Of a DNA stretch of 64,000 nucleotides, positions 43,860-52,408 are shown in pieces. Numbering within the stretch: the first letter of the stretch is position 1; the number at the start of each line of letters is the position of its first letter. The translations under genes were made by a program, and so were the position numbers. The stretch is from CAVPPA01 sp963841325. Lineage in GTDB: Bacteria; Patescibacteriota; Saccharimonadia; Saccharimonadales; UBA4665. The notes under the pieces were generated by a model that searched no databases, was not told the DNA's origin, and was given only the letters and a program-made list of their open reading frames with translations. Location of the stretch: NCBI GenBank assembly GCA_963841325.1, contig CAWJBZ010000007.1, positions 1-64,000 on the forward strand, given 5' to 3'.

Positions 43860-44119
43860 TCGCTAAACAACACCCCTTTCATCTGGCCACAACCCACAAG
43901 GGTTACTAGACGGCTGCACCGCACAAAAACGAGACCCATTGACACAGTCATCTTATTTCTCACTGGTTGTGGATAGTTTTGACTTTAATAATTTGTTATT
44001 AGCTTTAATTTATTCGCGCGAAGATCACTACGAGTGGGTTTTTGAGCGCCATTAATGATAAACACTACACTACGTACACTACTTCTTAGATTATAGTGTG
44101 AAGCAGCTCACTATACTTG
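43860..44119 (-). promoter_or_regulatory. rpoBC promoter and structured leader
   Basis: A TATAAT (44090-44095) lies inside a dyad TATAGTG-N10-CACTATA (44092-44115). A TTGACA (44118-44123) overlaps the clpP stop, but its 22-nt spacing is too long for a standard promoter. In the leader, CCACAACC (43965-43972) can pair with GGTTGTGG (43887-43894). The same downstream strand can instead form a local hairpin AACCC-TTGT-GGGTT (43904-43891). The two folds exclude each other and lie just before an AAAGGGG box. Confidence 0.45.
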
Positions 44120-44737
44120 TCAAGTAGTTATTTTGGGTAGCGTACTGATAACGTCATCTACTAAGCCATACTTTTTGGCTTCAGTAGCAGTCATCCAATA
44201 ATCTCGTTCCATATCCTGTTTGATTTTTTCTATTTTTTGGCCGGTGTTATTAGCCATAATTTCATTTAAGCGCTGCTTAATTCTTAATGATTCCCTCAGA
44301 TCAATCTCCATGTCAGTAACTTTGCCGTGGGTACCGCTTTCTGGTTGATGAATCATCACGCTGGCATTGGGTAAAACATAACGTTTTCCTTTAGTGCCAC
44401 TGCTCAGTAAGAACGCAGCAGCCGAGGCTTGAATGCCGATGCCGACAGTTTGTACATCATTAGTAACGTATTGGATGGTGTCGTATATAGCTAAAGCATC
44501 ATAGGCCATTCCGCCTGGACTATTGATATAAAGAAAGATATCTTTTTTAGTGTTCTCAGCTTGTAAAAATAGCAATTGCGCAACTATTAGGTTAGCGGTT
44601 ACTTCATTAATGTCCGTGCCGAGAAAAATGATACGATCTTTCAGTAACCGGGAATAAATGTCATAGGCACGTTCAAAACGTCCCTCTTGTTCGATGACCG
44701 TTGGGATCAATATCTGGTTTTTTGGCAAATCATTCAT
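44120..44737 (-). CDS. clpP: ATP-dependent Clp protease proteolytic subunit ClpP
   Basis: ClpP is the serine protease barrel fed by ClpC or ClpX. The 205-aa protein has the catalytic Ser in GIQASAAAFLL, His in MIHQPESG and Asp in the DMERDYWM region. I chose ATG 44737: the longer GTG reading would begin inside the CIRCE operator. A -10 box ends 7 nt before this ATG, so the message may be leaderless. tig lies upstream; clpX is not in the window. Confidence 0.96.
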   Translation of the reverse strand: MNDLPKNQILIPTVIEQEGRFERAYDIYSRLLKDRIIFLGTDINEVTANLIVAQLLFLQAENTKKDIFLYINSPGGMAYDALAIYDTIQYVTNDVQTVGIGIQASAAAFLLSSGTKGKRYVLPNASVMIHQPESGTHGKVTDMEIDLRESLRIKQRLNEIMANNTGQKIEKIKQDMERDYWMTATEAKKYGLVDDVISTLPKITT

Positions 44738-44744
44738 AACATTT

Positions 44745-44774
44745 ATATTACCCTTATTGGCACTCACAAGTCAA
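44745..44774 (-). promoter_or_regulatory. clpP promoter overlapping CIRCE
   Basis: TTGACT (44769-44774) with an 18-nt spacer and TAATAT (44745-44750) forms a promoter on the minus strand. The -35 hexamer lies inside the CIRCE spacer, so a bound repressor would block RNA polymerase. Transcription should start at or within a base of the clpP ATG. Confidence 0.6.
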
Positions 44775-44783
44775 GAGTGCTAA
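44757..44783 (-). promoter_or_regulatory. CIRCE operator (HrcA binding site) at clpP
   Basis: TTGGCACTC-N9-GAGTGCTAA matches the CIRCE consensus TTAGCACTC-N9-GAGTGCTAA with one change. CIRCE is the operator of the heat-shock repressor HrcA. It sits between tig and clpP, over the clpP -35 box. hrcA itself is not in the window. Confidence 0.9.
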
Positions 44784-44809
44784 TTTTAAAATTACTAGTA
44801 TTAATTAAA

Positions 44810-46096
44810 TTAGGGTGCAGCTGCATATTCGCACAAACGAGCGATAGTTTTTTCGCTTAATATGCGGGACAAGATTGATTGCTTATTTTCCGGTTTATCA
44901 AATTCAACTTGCATTGTTGGATCTTTATATTGCCCCTTTAGCAATTGCAATCGAACTTCCAATTCTTCCGGAGTAACTGTAATTTGTTCCTGATCAGCAA
45001 CATCAGTCAATATCAAACCAATCTTTACGCGTCGTTCGGCGGGATCCCGTAATAATATCCGATACTCTTCTTCGCTTTTACCTAGTTCTTTAAGATACTC
45101 AGCCCAGGTTTGCCCTCTATAAGTCAAGTTTTGTCGAATTTCTTGCTCATTCCGTCTGATTTCTTCGTCAATTAATACTTTTGGAATAGCTACTTTAGTG
45201 CCATCGGCAATCATTTCTAATAATTCATTTTCATATTCACGCTCTGCTTCAGATTGCTTTTCAATCAAGAGTTGTTTTTGTATATCCATTTTTAGGGCTT
45301 CAACTGATTTAAACGGTCCGACTTTAGTAGCAAAACTGTCATCTATTTTCGGTAATTTAAGTTGTTGGACATTAGAAACAATAACGTCGAATGTTACCTG
45401 ACGATTTTGCAGACTGACAATGCCATAGTCTTTAGGAAATTTAATGTTAAATTGCTTTTTCTGCCCGGCTTTCAATCCGACAAGGTTTGATTCGAAACCA
45501 GGGATAAAACTGTTACTACCAATAATAATCGGGAAATCTTTACCGTCAGCACCTTTAACTGGTTGATCATTTAAGGTATCTTTACCTGTAAAATCGATCG
45601 TAACTTGATCACCATTTTGAGCCGGCCGCTTAACTTCAATTTTTTCTGCCATTTTTACCTGAAGATTGTTTAAGACGTTTTTAACATCTTCTTCGGTTAT
45701 TTTTAGACTCTTTCGTGGTAGTCTAATTTTTTTATAATCTGCTAGACTGACCATACCTACTATTTCTACTTCAGCATTAAATTCTAATGTACTAAATGGT
45801 ACAAATTTCTGTATAGCAATCTTGGGCTGTTCGATTGGTCGGATATTCTCATTTTTTAAGCTGTCGATATAAAGACGGTTAATGGCGTCCTCTAAAAATT
45901 CAGTTTGCAATTCTGAAGAATCCAAGTGTTTTTCAACTAAACTGAGCGGTGCTTTACCAGAACGAAATCCTGGTATTTTAGTTTGTTTACTCAAACGCTT
46001 TAAAACTGAATTTTTAATTTCAACAAGAAATTCTGGTTCAGCTGTAATAATTAATTTAACAGAGGTCGGACTAAGTTGTTCTCGTTTTATTGACAC
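44810..46096 (-). CDS. tig: Trigger factor
   Basis: Trigger factor is a ribosome-bound chaperone and prolyl isomerase. The 428-aa protein has the N-terminal ribosome-binding domain with IPGFRSGKAPLSLVEKH (the GFRxGKxP signature), the FKBP-type domain with GDQVTIDFTGKD, and the helical C-terminal domain. It precedes clpP, a common pairing, but clpP has its own CIRCE promoter. It is divergent from the HD-domain gene. Confidence 0.97.
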   Translation of the reverse strand: MSIKREQLSPTSVKLIITAEPEFLVEIKNSVLKRLSKQTKIPGFRSGKAPLSLVEKHLDSSELQTEFLEDAINRLYIDSLKNENIRPIEQPKIAIQKFVPFSTLEFNAEVEIVGMVSLADYKKIRLPRKSLKITEEDVKNVLNNLQVKMAEKIEVKRPAQNGDQVTIDFTGKDTLNDQPVKGADGKDFPIIIGSNSFIPGFESNLVGLKAGQKKQFNIKFPKDYGIVSLQNRQVTFDVIVSNVQQLKLPKIDDSFATKVGPFKSVEALKMDIQKQLLIEKQSEAEREYENELLEMIADGTKVAIPKVLIDEEIRRNEQEIRQNLTYRGQTWAEYLKELGKSEEEYRILLRDPAERRVKIGLILTDVADQEQITVTPEELEVRLQLLKGQYKDPTMQVEFDKPENKQSILSRILSEKTIARLCEYAAAP

Positions 46097-46154
46097 GGGT
46101 TACTATTGTATGGCATTTAGAGTTTGATCTCAACACCACAAAAACACTATTGGA

Positions 46155-46178
46155 GGATATTGCTATTTAACAATATCC
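46155..46178. promoter_or_regulatory. Perfect 8-bp dyad between tig and the HD gene
   Basis: GGATATTG (46155-46162) and CAATATCC (46171-46178) form a perfect inverted repeat with an 8-nt centre, in the 119-bp divergent region. It could be an operator for one or both genes, or a leader hairpin for the HD gene. No factor can be named. Confidence 0.35.
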
Positions 46179-46215
46179 AAGACATTATTAAACTAATAGA
46201 GTTTGAGAGTACTGA

Positions 46216-46869
46216 ATGATGTCAAATAAATTAAATACTAGACACCTAGAACCGGACGATCCAAGAATAATTAACGGGTTTGTCAGATTGGGTTATTTAG
46301 CTATGGAATTCGGTCGAATTGATCGGGTCATATATCATATCGATGGCATTACTCCGGAATCAGATACCGATCACACTTTTATGTTAAGTATATTGGCTTG
46401 TGCTTTCGCTGAACGCTACTTGCCAACACTAGACTTAGGTTTTGTTTCACAATTTTCTGTTATTCACGATTTTGTAGAAGTTTATGCGGGTGATACCTCG
46501 ACATTCCGCATCAATTCAGCGGATCGAATAAATAAAGCTAAAAAAGAACATCAAGCTTTAATCCGATTTAAACGAGAATTCGGTTCATTGTTTCCTTGGT
46601 TAACAAATACGATGGAACAATATGAGAGCTTAAACACGCCTGAAGCTAGATATGTTAAAGCATTCGATAAGTTGATGCCAGATATGACTCATATCCTGAA
46701 TCAAAGTGCTTATTTTAAAAAACATAATATATCTCAAAAGGAATTAATTAACTGGTTTGATCAACTTAAAATTGAAACTAGTTCGTACACTAATGAATTT
46801 TCGGCAGTTGTAGCTCTAAGAGATTATTTACGTCAGGAAATAATTAACTCCTCAGGCTTACCCGATTAA
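46216..46869 (+). CDS. HD-domain hydrolase (YfbR/5'-nucleotidase-like)
   Basis: The 217-aa protein has HD-superfamily metal motifs: ESDTDHTFML, then SVIHDFVEVYAGDT with the paired His-Asp, and a later KAFDKLMPD that may give the final Asp. This pattern matches HD_3/YfbR-type 5'-deoxynucleotidases, so a role in nucleotide pool control is likely but not proven. It is divergent from tig and converges on the ABC permease gene. Confidence 0.85.
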   Translation: MMSNKLNTRHLEPDDPRIINGFVRLGYLAMEFGRIDRVIYHIDGITPESDTDHTFMLSILACAFAERYLPTLDLGFVSQFSVIHDFVEVYAGDTSTFRINSADRINKAKKEHQALIRFKREFGSLFPWLTNTMEQYESLNTPEARYVKAFDKLMPDMTHILNQSAYFKKHNISQKELINWFDQLKIETSSYTNEFSAVVALRDYLRQEIINSSGLPD

Positions 46870-46897
46870 GTTCTTGATTTTTTAGCTATTAATCATA

Positions 46898-48559
46898 TTA
46901 CTCACTTTGCAAATCGCGTCCATTAAAACGAATTATTCCTAAACCGGCTAATACCAAGCTCACCAATATAATACCTAGGCTTGTCCTCCAGGTTGGACTT
47001 ACTGCCGGTGATAGGGCTACGTGCTGTAAGATGGAGGTATCAAGTATCCAGTGATTTAGATTTACTCCAGACTTAAGAATGCTTATCAAGAAAGACCAGG
47101 CGATAGCGCTATAGGCAATCACCGTAGTCAATCTTGGCAAAAACCCTATCGCAAAGATACCCAGACTCAGTATGAAAACCGCCGGAATAATAACATTTAA
47201 TCCGGCAACTACTAACTCATGAAATGCAATTTCAATATGCTGGCCAAGTAAACCTAGCCAAGTACCTAATGCAGCTACTAACCCAGCACCTATAATTACT
47301 AGCAATATAACCGCTATACGACTACCCAACCATCTTAAACGACTAACCGGACAAACGATCAGATTATCGACATATCCAACAGCTTCGTCCTCTCTTACGG
47401 CCCCGATTGCACTAGCCACGTATGCCATAATTAATAACATTAATAGATAGAAAACTACCCCTAACCAAACTAATTCGAAATTAACTTGCTGTAGATTACC
47501 GGCATTTCGAAACGCTTTATCTAGTGAACTTGAAGATGAAAATATATTGGTAGCTGCTTTAGTTAATAAGGCATAAAAAACTGCAACCGCAAATATACCG
47601 ATTAACCAACTTATAGTTATGCCCCTAACAAGGCGTAATGTGAGCCCAATGGGTGAGTTGAGTAATATATTGTGCGGTTTACTGATATCTTTATCGGCAA
47701 AGATACTATCACCTAAATCGCGATTGTTGGCCAACCATACTGTTGCTACCCCGAGAATTAATATCAAAGCGATAATCGGTAATAACCAGATTGGTTGACT
47801 ACTGGTTAATGGTTGAAGTTTCTCAATCCAACCGAGCGGCGTAATATTTAATAACCAGTGAGCGTGTGTCGAATCGGCAGCAGCACGTACTAAAAAACTC
47901 GCACCAAATATAGCCGCTGAGTATCCCGCAGCACGACTGCGTGTTGGAAAAAGTTCGGCCATAAAAGCACCGATTGCCATAAAAATTGCTGCTCCAGAAA
48001 CAGAAGCTAAGGCAAAGAAGAGACTTGCACTAACGCTGAATCCAATACTGTGTACCTTGCCGATAATAACAAAAGTTACAGCCATAACTAAGTACATAAT
48101 TATTAAACTAACGCTTAATCCTGCCAGAGCATTTATGCAAGCGGTTTTGGCAGTTGTTTGTCCTGATAGTAATAATTCCCATCGACCGGCATTTTCTTCA
48201 CCACGTAGAGTTTTAGTTGCTTTTAAGAATGCCCATATTGCTCCAATTATTACGATAACTAGCAAACAATTCCAAACCGTTAACCCACCTACTGTTCCAA
48301 TATCATGCGGTGTGCCTAAAATAGCATTGAAGCCTATATTATTAGCAAAACTGGCAGCAAATTTAGTACGAGATGCAATAGTTGGATAAGCTAAGGCATA
48401 ACCGCCAGCTTTAGAAGCAACATATATTCCGAATACGAGCGCCCATAATGCAGCACTCTTGATAGAATTACGAATTACAAAACGACCTATAACGGTTTTA
48501 GGAGATTTAAAATATTTAAAATTAAATTTTGGTACTGCTACTTCAGTACTAGGGTTCAT
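46898..48559 (-). CDS. ABC-2 type exporter permease
   Basis: The 553-aa membrane protein has about 12 hydrophobic segments in two halves, as in fused ABC-2 permeases related to polyketide-antibiotic exporters. A cytoplasmic loop with FLKATKTLRGEENAGRWELLLSG is a family feature. I set the start at ATG 48559, preceded by GAGG at 6 nt; the longer reading would overlap the ATPase gene by 47 nt. The cargo is unknown. Confidence 0.88.
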   Translation of the reverse strand: MNPSTEVAVPKFNFKYFKSPKTVIGRFVIRNSIKSAALWALVFGIYVASKAGGYALAYPTIASRTKFAASFANNIGFNAILGTPHDIGTVGGLTVWNCLLVIVIIGAIWAFLKATKTLRGEENAGRWELLLSGQTTAKTACINALAGLSVSLIIMYLVMAVTFVIIGKVHSIGFSVSASLFFALASVSGAAIFMAIGAFMAELFPTRSRAAGYSAAIFGASFLVRAAADSTHAHWLLNITPLGWIEKLQPLTSSQPIWLLPIIALILILGVATVWLANNRDLGDSIFADKDISKPHNILLNSPIGLTLRLVRGITISWLIGIFAVAVFYALLTKAATNIFSSSSSLDKAFRNAGNLQQVNFELVWLGVVFYLLMLLIMAYVASAIGAVREDEAVGYVDNLIVCPVSRLRWLGSRIAVILLVIIGAGLVAALGTWLGLLGQHIEIAFHELVVAGLNVIIPAVFILSLGIFAIGFLPRLTTVIAYSAIAWSFLISILKSGVNLNHWILDTSILQHVALSPAVSPTWRTSLGIILVSLVLAGLGIIRFNGRDLQSE

Positions 48560-49478
48560 TGTTTGCCTCGATATTACGCTTGTCATCTTCTCCATAAATA
48601 GTTAAAAACACTTCTTCTAAAGATGGCTCGCGGCTTAATAATGTTTGAGGGTGAGCCTGAACTAGTACAGACAAAAATTCACTTATTGGACCGTTAACTT
48701 GACAGGTTAATTGGTGTCCGCTTGCATTGACGTGACTAACGCCTTTTAGACTAGTGACATCGGGTGGGGAGTTAACAAAAGTTGCTTCTATCGTAACGGC
48801 CGAGAGATGCCTGAGCTGCTGTAGGGTGCCTATTTCAACTAATTTTCCAAGACGTAAAATAGCAATTCGATCACACAATGCTTCAACTTCTTCCAAGATA
48901 TGAGAAGACAGAAAAACGGTTTGTCCGTTTTCTTTTGCCTCTAATATACTCTGGCGAAATGCTTGTTCCATAATTGGGTCAAGACCATTTGTCGGTTCAT
49001 CCATAATTAACAATTCCGCTCTAGTAGACAAAGCCGCGATTAGATTTATTTTCTGTCGATTACCTTTTGAATAAGCTCGAACTTTTTTTGAAGGTTCGAA
49101 ATCAAATCTTTTTATCAGTTCTTTTTGATACTTAGGATCAATTTTGCCGTGTAGTTTACCGAGAAGATGTAACGTTTCAGCACCAGTTAATGAAGGCCAT
49201 AGGGTTGTCTCTCCGGGAACATAAGCAAGATGTTTATGGGTTTCGACTTTATGTTCTTGACTATCTAAACCAAAAATTGTCGAGAACCCTTTGTTGGGTT
49301 TAATCAATCCGAGAATAGCTCGTATAGTAGTTGTTTTGCCAGAACCATTAGGTCCGAGATAACCAAATATTTCACCCCTATGAACATCTATATTCAAATT
49401 ATCAAGTGCCGTTAATGAGCCATAGCGCTTAGTTAAATTTTTGGTTTTTAGGGCTATGTCATTATTTTCAACCATCAT
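48549..49478 (-). CDS. ABC transporter ATP-binding protein
   Basis: The 309-aa protein has Walker A GPNGSGKTTT, a signature-like YSKGNRQKINL in place of LSGGQ, Walker B LLIMDEPTNGLDP and the H-loop SSHILEE. It has a C-terminal accessory region typical of drug or lipid exporter ATPases. Its end overlaps the permease gene by 11 nt, so they form one exporter. Confidence 0.95.
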   Translation of the reverse strand: MMVENNDIALKTKNLTKRYGSLTALDNLNIDVHRGEIFGYLGPNGSGKTTTIRAILGLIKPNKGFSTIFGLDSQEHKVETHKHLAYVPGETTLWPSLTGAETLHLLGKLHGKIDPKYQKELIKRFDFEPSKKVRAYSKGNRQKINLIAALSTRAELLIMDEPTNGLDPIMEQAFRQSILEAKENGQTVFLSSHILEEVEALCDRIAILRLGKLVEIGTLQQLRHLSAVTIEATFVNSPPDVTSLKGVSHVNASGHQLTCQVNGPISEFLSVLVQAHPQTLLSREPSLEEVFLTIYGEDDKRNIEANNEP

Positions 49479-49545
49479 CGAGTACCTTTAAACTACGTCA
49501 ATGTTCTCAAAAAAAGTAAAAACAAACAATACATTTATGGTTATC

Positions 49546-50883
49546 TTAATCGAACGCTGGTTTATTTATAGCGTCTTTTGATTGTCGGTAATCTTTAATA
49601 ATACTAACAATCCTAGCCGTGCTGTACTTTTCTTCTTTACCAGAATGCATATTTCTTAATGTAAATTGTTCATCTGATAGTTCTCGTTCACCAATAATCA
49701 AAACGTACGGAATATCTTTTTTAGCAGCCGTAGCTAACTGCCTGTCTAGTTTACGTCCGGATAGATCAACTGCCACATTTATGCCATTATTTCTTAATTC
49801 ATCAATGATTTTCTGGGCTTTAGGTAAAAAATTACCGATTATAATGGCATATAAATCAGTTTCTACGGTCAGTTTAGGTAGTAATTCATGTATTTCTAAA
49901 AAATTAGTTAAGGTAACGTCACCTAAGCCAAAACCAATAGTCGGTACCGGGTCAACCCCAAACAAACCAACTAATCCGTCATACCGGCCACCACCCATTA
50001 TGGCTCGATTATTATCCGGGTGATTATCATATACTTCAAAAACAATGTCAGTATAATAATCAAATCCGCGCATTAGGCTGATATCAAATTCAGTATTATT
50101 AATTTTAGCCTCATTTAATAAGTCAATTAACCGATTAAGTTCATGCACTGACGAATTGTTCTGGAATTCAGTCGGTAAATCTGTAATCCGTTTTATGGCT
50201 AATATATCTAACATTTTATTAACGGTGCCTTTAGCTCGTTGTGATTGTTGGCAAAGAGCTTCAGCTTGAGCAATAAAATCAATACGATCTAGACGCTGCA
50301 AGTGATCAATCAGTCGACTCATACTAGAAACTTGGACATCATCAAATCCTAGATAATCTTTTAAAATATAGTGCATTAGCTTACGACTATTCAGTTTGAT
50401 AGTAAACATGTTGGGTTTAGCGCCAAAGCTTTTAAAAATGGAATTTGTAATGGATATAATTTCTTGTTCTGCTGATATATTTTCAATGCCGAATAAATCA
50501 ACATTCAATTGCCAGTGTTCGCGCAAACGTCCATGTTGAGGTCTTTCATATCGCCATAGATTCGGTATACTGTACCATCTTAGTGGATAAGAAAGTTCTT
50601 GCCGACGAGCAGCTACCATCCGACTAATTGTAGGTGTCATTTCTGGTCGGATAACTACTTTGCGCCCTCCACGATCTTCAAATGTATATGTCTGTTCACT
50701 AACTATTTCTTCGCTGGTTTTAGACAAGTAGAGTTCTAGTGGTTCTAAAATCGGAGCATCATATTCTTCGTACCCGTATCGTTCAACCGTTTCTCTAAAT
50801 TTACTGAAAATGTATTTCTGTAAACGCTTAGCATCTGGATAAAAATCACGTGCACCTTTGTATGGTTGAGTTGATAAAGGCAT
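49546..50883 (-). CDS. hisS: Histidine-tRNA ligase
   Basis: HisRS charges tRNA-His. The 445-aa class II enzyme has motif 2 (NLWRYERPQHGRLREHWQLN), the histidine-binding RGFDYYTDIVFEVY and a C-terminal anticodon-binding domain. Motif 3 reads IGFGLGDVTL, without the usual Arg of a GLER-type motif. The start has AAGGA about 10 nt upstream, and a TATAAT with extended TG lies 20 nt before the ATG. Confidence 0.97.
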   Translation of the reverse strand: MPLSTQPYKGARDFYPDAKRLQKYIFSKFRETVERYGYEEYDAPILEPLELYLSKTSEEIVSEQTYTFEDRGGRKVVIRPEMTPTISRMVAARRQELSYPLRWYSIPNLWRYERPQHGRLREHWQLNVDLFGIENISAEQEIISITNSIFKSFGAKPNMFTIKLNSRKLMHYILKDYLGFDDVQVSSMSRLIDHLQRLDRIDFIAQAEALCQQSQRAKGTVNKMLDILAIKRITDLPTEFQNNSSVHELNRLIDLLNEAKINNTEFDISLMRGFDYYTDIVFEVYDNHPDNNRAIMGGGRYDGLVGLFGVDPVPTIGFGLGDVTLTNFLEIHELLPKLTVETDLYAIIIGNFLPKAQKIIDELRNNGINVAVDLSGRKLDRQLATAAKKDIPYVLIIGERELSDEQFTLRNMHSGKEEKYSTARIVSIIKDYRQSKDAINKPAFD

Positions 50884-50903
50884 TCTTGTTATTCCTTAAT
50901 GGG

Positions 50904-50909
50904 ATTATA
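50904..50909 (-). promoter_or_regulatory. hisS -10 box (extended type)
   Basis: TGATATAAT on the minus strand is an extended -10 element (TGnTATAAT) 20 nt before the hisS ATG. It is the best candidate for the hisS promoter, just downstream of tRNA-Leu. Confidence 0.5.
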
Positions 50910-50927
50910 TCAGACATAGCGTTGTGA

Positions 50928-51012
50928 TGGTGGGGATGAGAGGACTCGAACCTCCAAGCTTTACGGCACATGCTCCTAAAGCATGCGTGTCTACCAATTC
51001 CACCACATCCCC
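50928..51012 (-). tRNA. tRNA-Leu (anticodon TAG)
   Basis: An 85-nt class II tRNA with acceptor GGGGATG/CATCCCC, anticodon stem CATGC/GCATG with loop TTTAGGA, a long variable arm, a T arm with GGTTCGAGTCC and an encoded CCA. It lies upstream of hisS on the same strand. Confidence 0.97.
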
Positions 51013-51066
51013 GCTAACTCGCCAACTGTATTATATGAATGACCACCACTAAGTAGCAAGTCTAAG

Positions 51067-51867
51067 ATGGCCCATCAGCCTATGAAATTCATCAATCGAT
51101 ATAAAAATTATCCTAAATCCATTCGTACATTGCTAAAGTTTTGTTTAAGCCTGATAATAATGTGGATTAATTATTTAGTTATCATGGCCCAATTTAAACA
51201 GACAACACAATTACCGTTTACACCAAGTTGGAGCATTGTGCCTAAAAATTTGGAACTTCTAAAACAACGGGTTGAGCAAGTTACAATTATCGCGATCTTA
51301 CCTGTTTTAGCTTTTAATTTAGGCAATATATTAATTACTACCAATAAGTTACTGGGGTGGTTAGTTATAATCTGTGGTGGAATATGGTGGCTAATGAGTG
51401 TCGGTGCTTCATATTATTTACAAGTTAGTGCTGCTCAAGGAAAAATAATTAATACTGCTGATTGTTACCGAAAAAGTTGGCATTATATTTCACGGATTAT
51501 TGTGTTTACGATTTTGTTCTCTTTGATGGTTTTAGTAGGATTGGTTTTATTAATTATTCCTGGTCTGATTATAATTCGGCGCTATATATTAACGCCTTTT
51601 TATATTGTCGATCAGGATCTACCAATTAACAAAGCGATGGAATTAAGTGCCAAACAGACTAAACCAGTATCTGGTTACGTTTGGGGTATTTTAGGTGTGT
51701 CAATAGTCATTGAACTAACAGTGACCATAATCAGCTTACTTTTTGTGTTCATACCTGGCGCAACGGTTATTATCGCCACTCTATTATCCCCGGCCTACTA
51801 CTTTCTGTTTGCCGTACGTTATACCGAAATTGTAAAAAATGCCACGTTACTTTCTGCTAAAGCTTAA
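51067..51867 (+). CDS. Six-helix membrane protein of unknown function
   Basis: The 266-aa protein has a basic N-terminus and about six hydrophobic segments. Segment four ends IPGLIII, followed by RRYILTPFYIVDQDLPINKAMELS, a pattern seen in membrane domains related to DUF975 or the glycerophosphodiesterase membrane domain. The function is unknown. Its 3' end overlaps the convergent rsmD by 11 nt. Confidence 0.75.
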   Translation: MAHQPMKFINRYKNYPKSIRTLLKFCLSLIIMWINYLVIMAQFKQTTQLPFTPSWSIVPKNLELLKQRVEQVTIIAILPVLAFNLGNILITTNKLLGWLVIICGGIWWLMSVGASYYLQVSAAQGKIINTADCYRKSWHYISRIIVFTILFSLMVLVGLVLLIIPGLIIIRRYILTPFYIVDQDLPINKAMELSAKQTKPVSGYVWGILGVSIVIELTVTIISLLFVFIPGATVIIATLLSPAYYFLFAVRYTEIVKNATLLSAKA

Positions 51868-52393
51868 TATCTTTTCGATATAGTCTCAGTTGAGCATCAC
51901 CATAGGATTTACATTTAATAAGATGGTAGTTGTCGGGCCAATTAATCTCGGTTTGGGGCGGTACCGATAATACCACAATCCCTCCGATTTTAGTCCTATC
52001 TGCCAAGCCCAGTAAGACTGTCTGCTGCAGATTATTATATGGCGGGTCTAGAATCACGACATCAAAAATGTCATATGATGTGGTCAGCCAAGCTTTTGCG
52101 GAAGCTTTAATTAGTTTAGCGCTATTCCCCAAACCTAGTTTCTGAATATTTTTTGCTATCACTTTTTGTGCTAAACGATCTGATTCAATTGCCGTAACCA
52201 AAGCAGCACTGCGACTGAGGGCTTCAAAACTTATCGCACCACTTCCGGCATATGCATCTAAGATACGCAATCCATTAATATTACCTAGTATGTTAAACAA
52301 GGCACCCCGTATTTTTTCACTCATTGGGTGTGTCAATTTATTATTGGGAGTGTTAAATGTTTGTCCTTTTAAATATCCCGTAATAATCCGCAT
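51857..52393 (-). CDS. rsmD: 16S rRNA guanine-N2 methyltransferase (RsmD type)
   Basis: RsmD methylates G966 of 16S rRNA in E. coli. The 178-aa protein starts MRIITGYLKGQ, has the SAM motif ILDAYAGSGAISFEALSRSA and the catalytic DPPYNN. Length and motif order match the family. It follows recG by 15 nt, a common pairing in bacteria. Confidence 0.93.
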   Translation of the reverse strand: MRIITGYLKGQTFNTPNNKLTHPMSEKIRGALFNILGNINGLRILDAYAGSGAISFEALSRSAALVTAIESDRLAQKVIAKNIQKLGLGNSAKLIKASAKAWLTTSYDIFDVVILDPPYNNLQQTVLLGLADRTKIGGIVVLSVPPQTEINWPDNYHLIKCKSYGDAQLRLYRKDIKL

Positions 52394-52408
52394 TATTTAA
52401 ATCCTTTT

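Noticed and set aside
44738..44767. Longer clpP reading from a GTG at 44767
   Set aside because: It would begin inside the CIRCE operator and upstream of the -10 box, and has no ribosome-binding site.
48560..48595. Longer start for the ABC permease
   Set aside because: It overlaps the ATPase gene by 47 nt; the ATG at 48559 has a GAGG box at a good distance.
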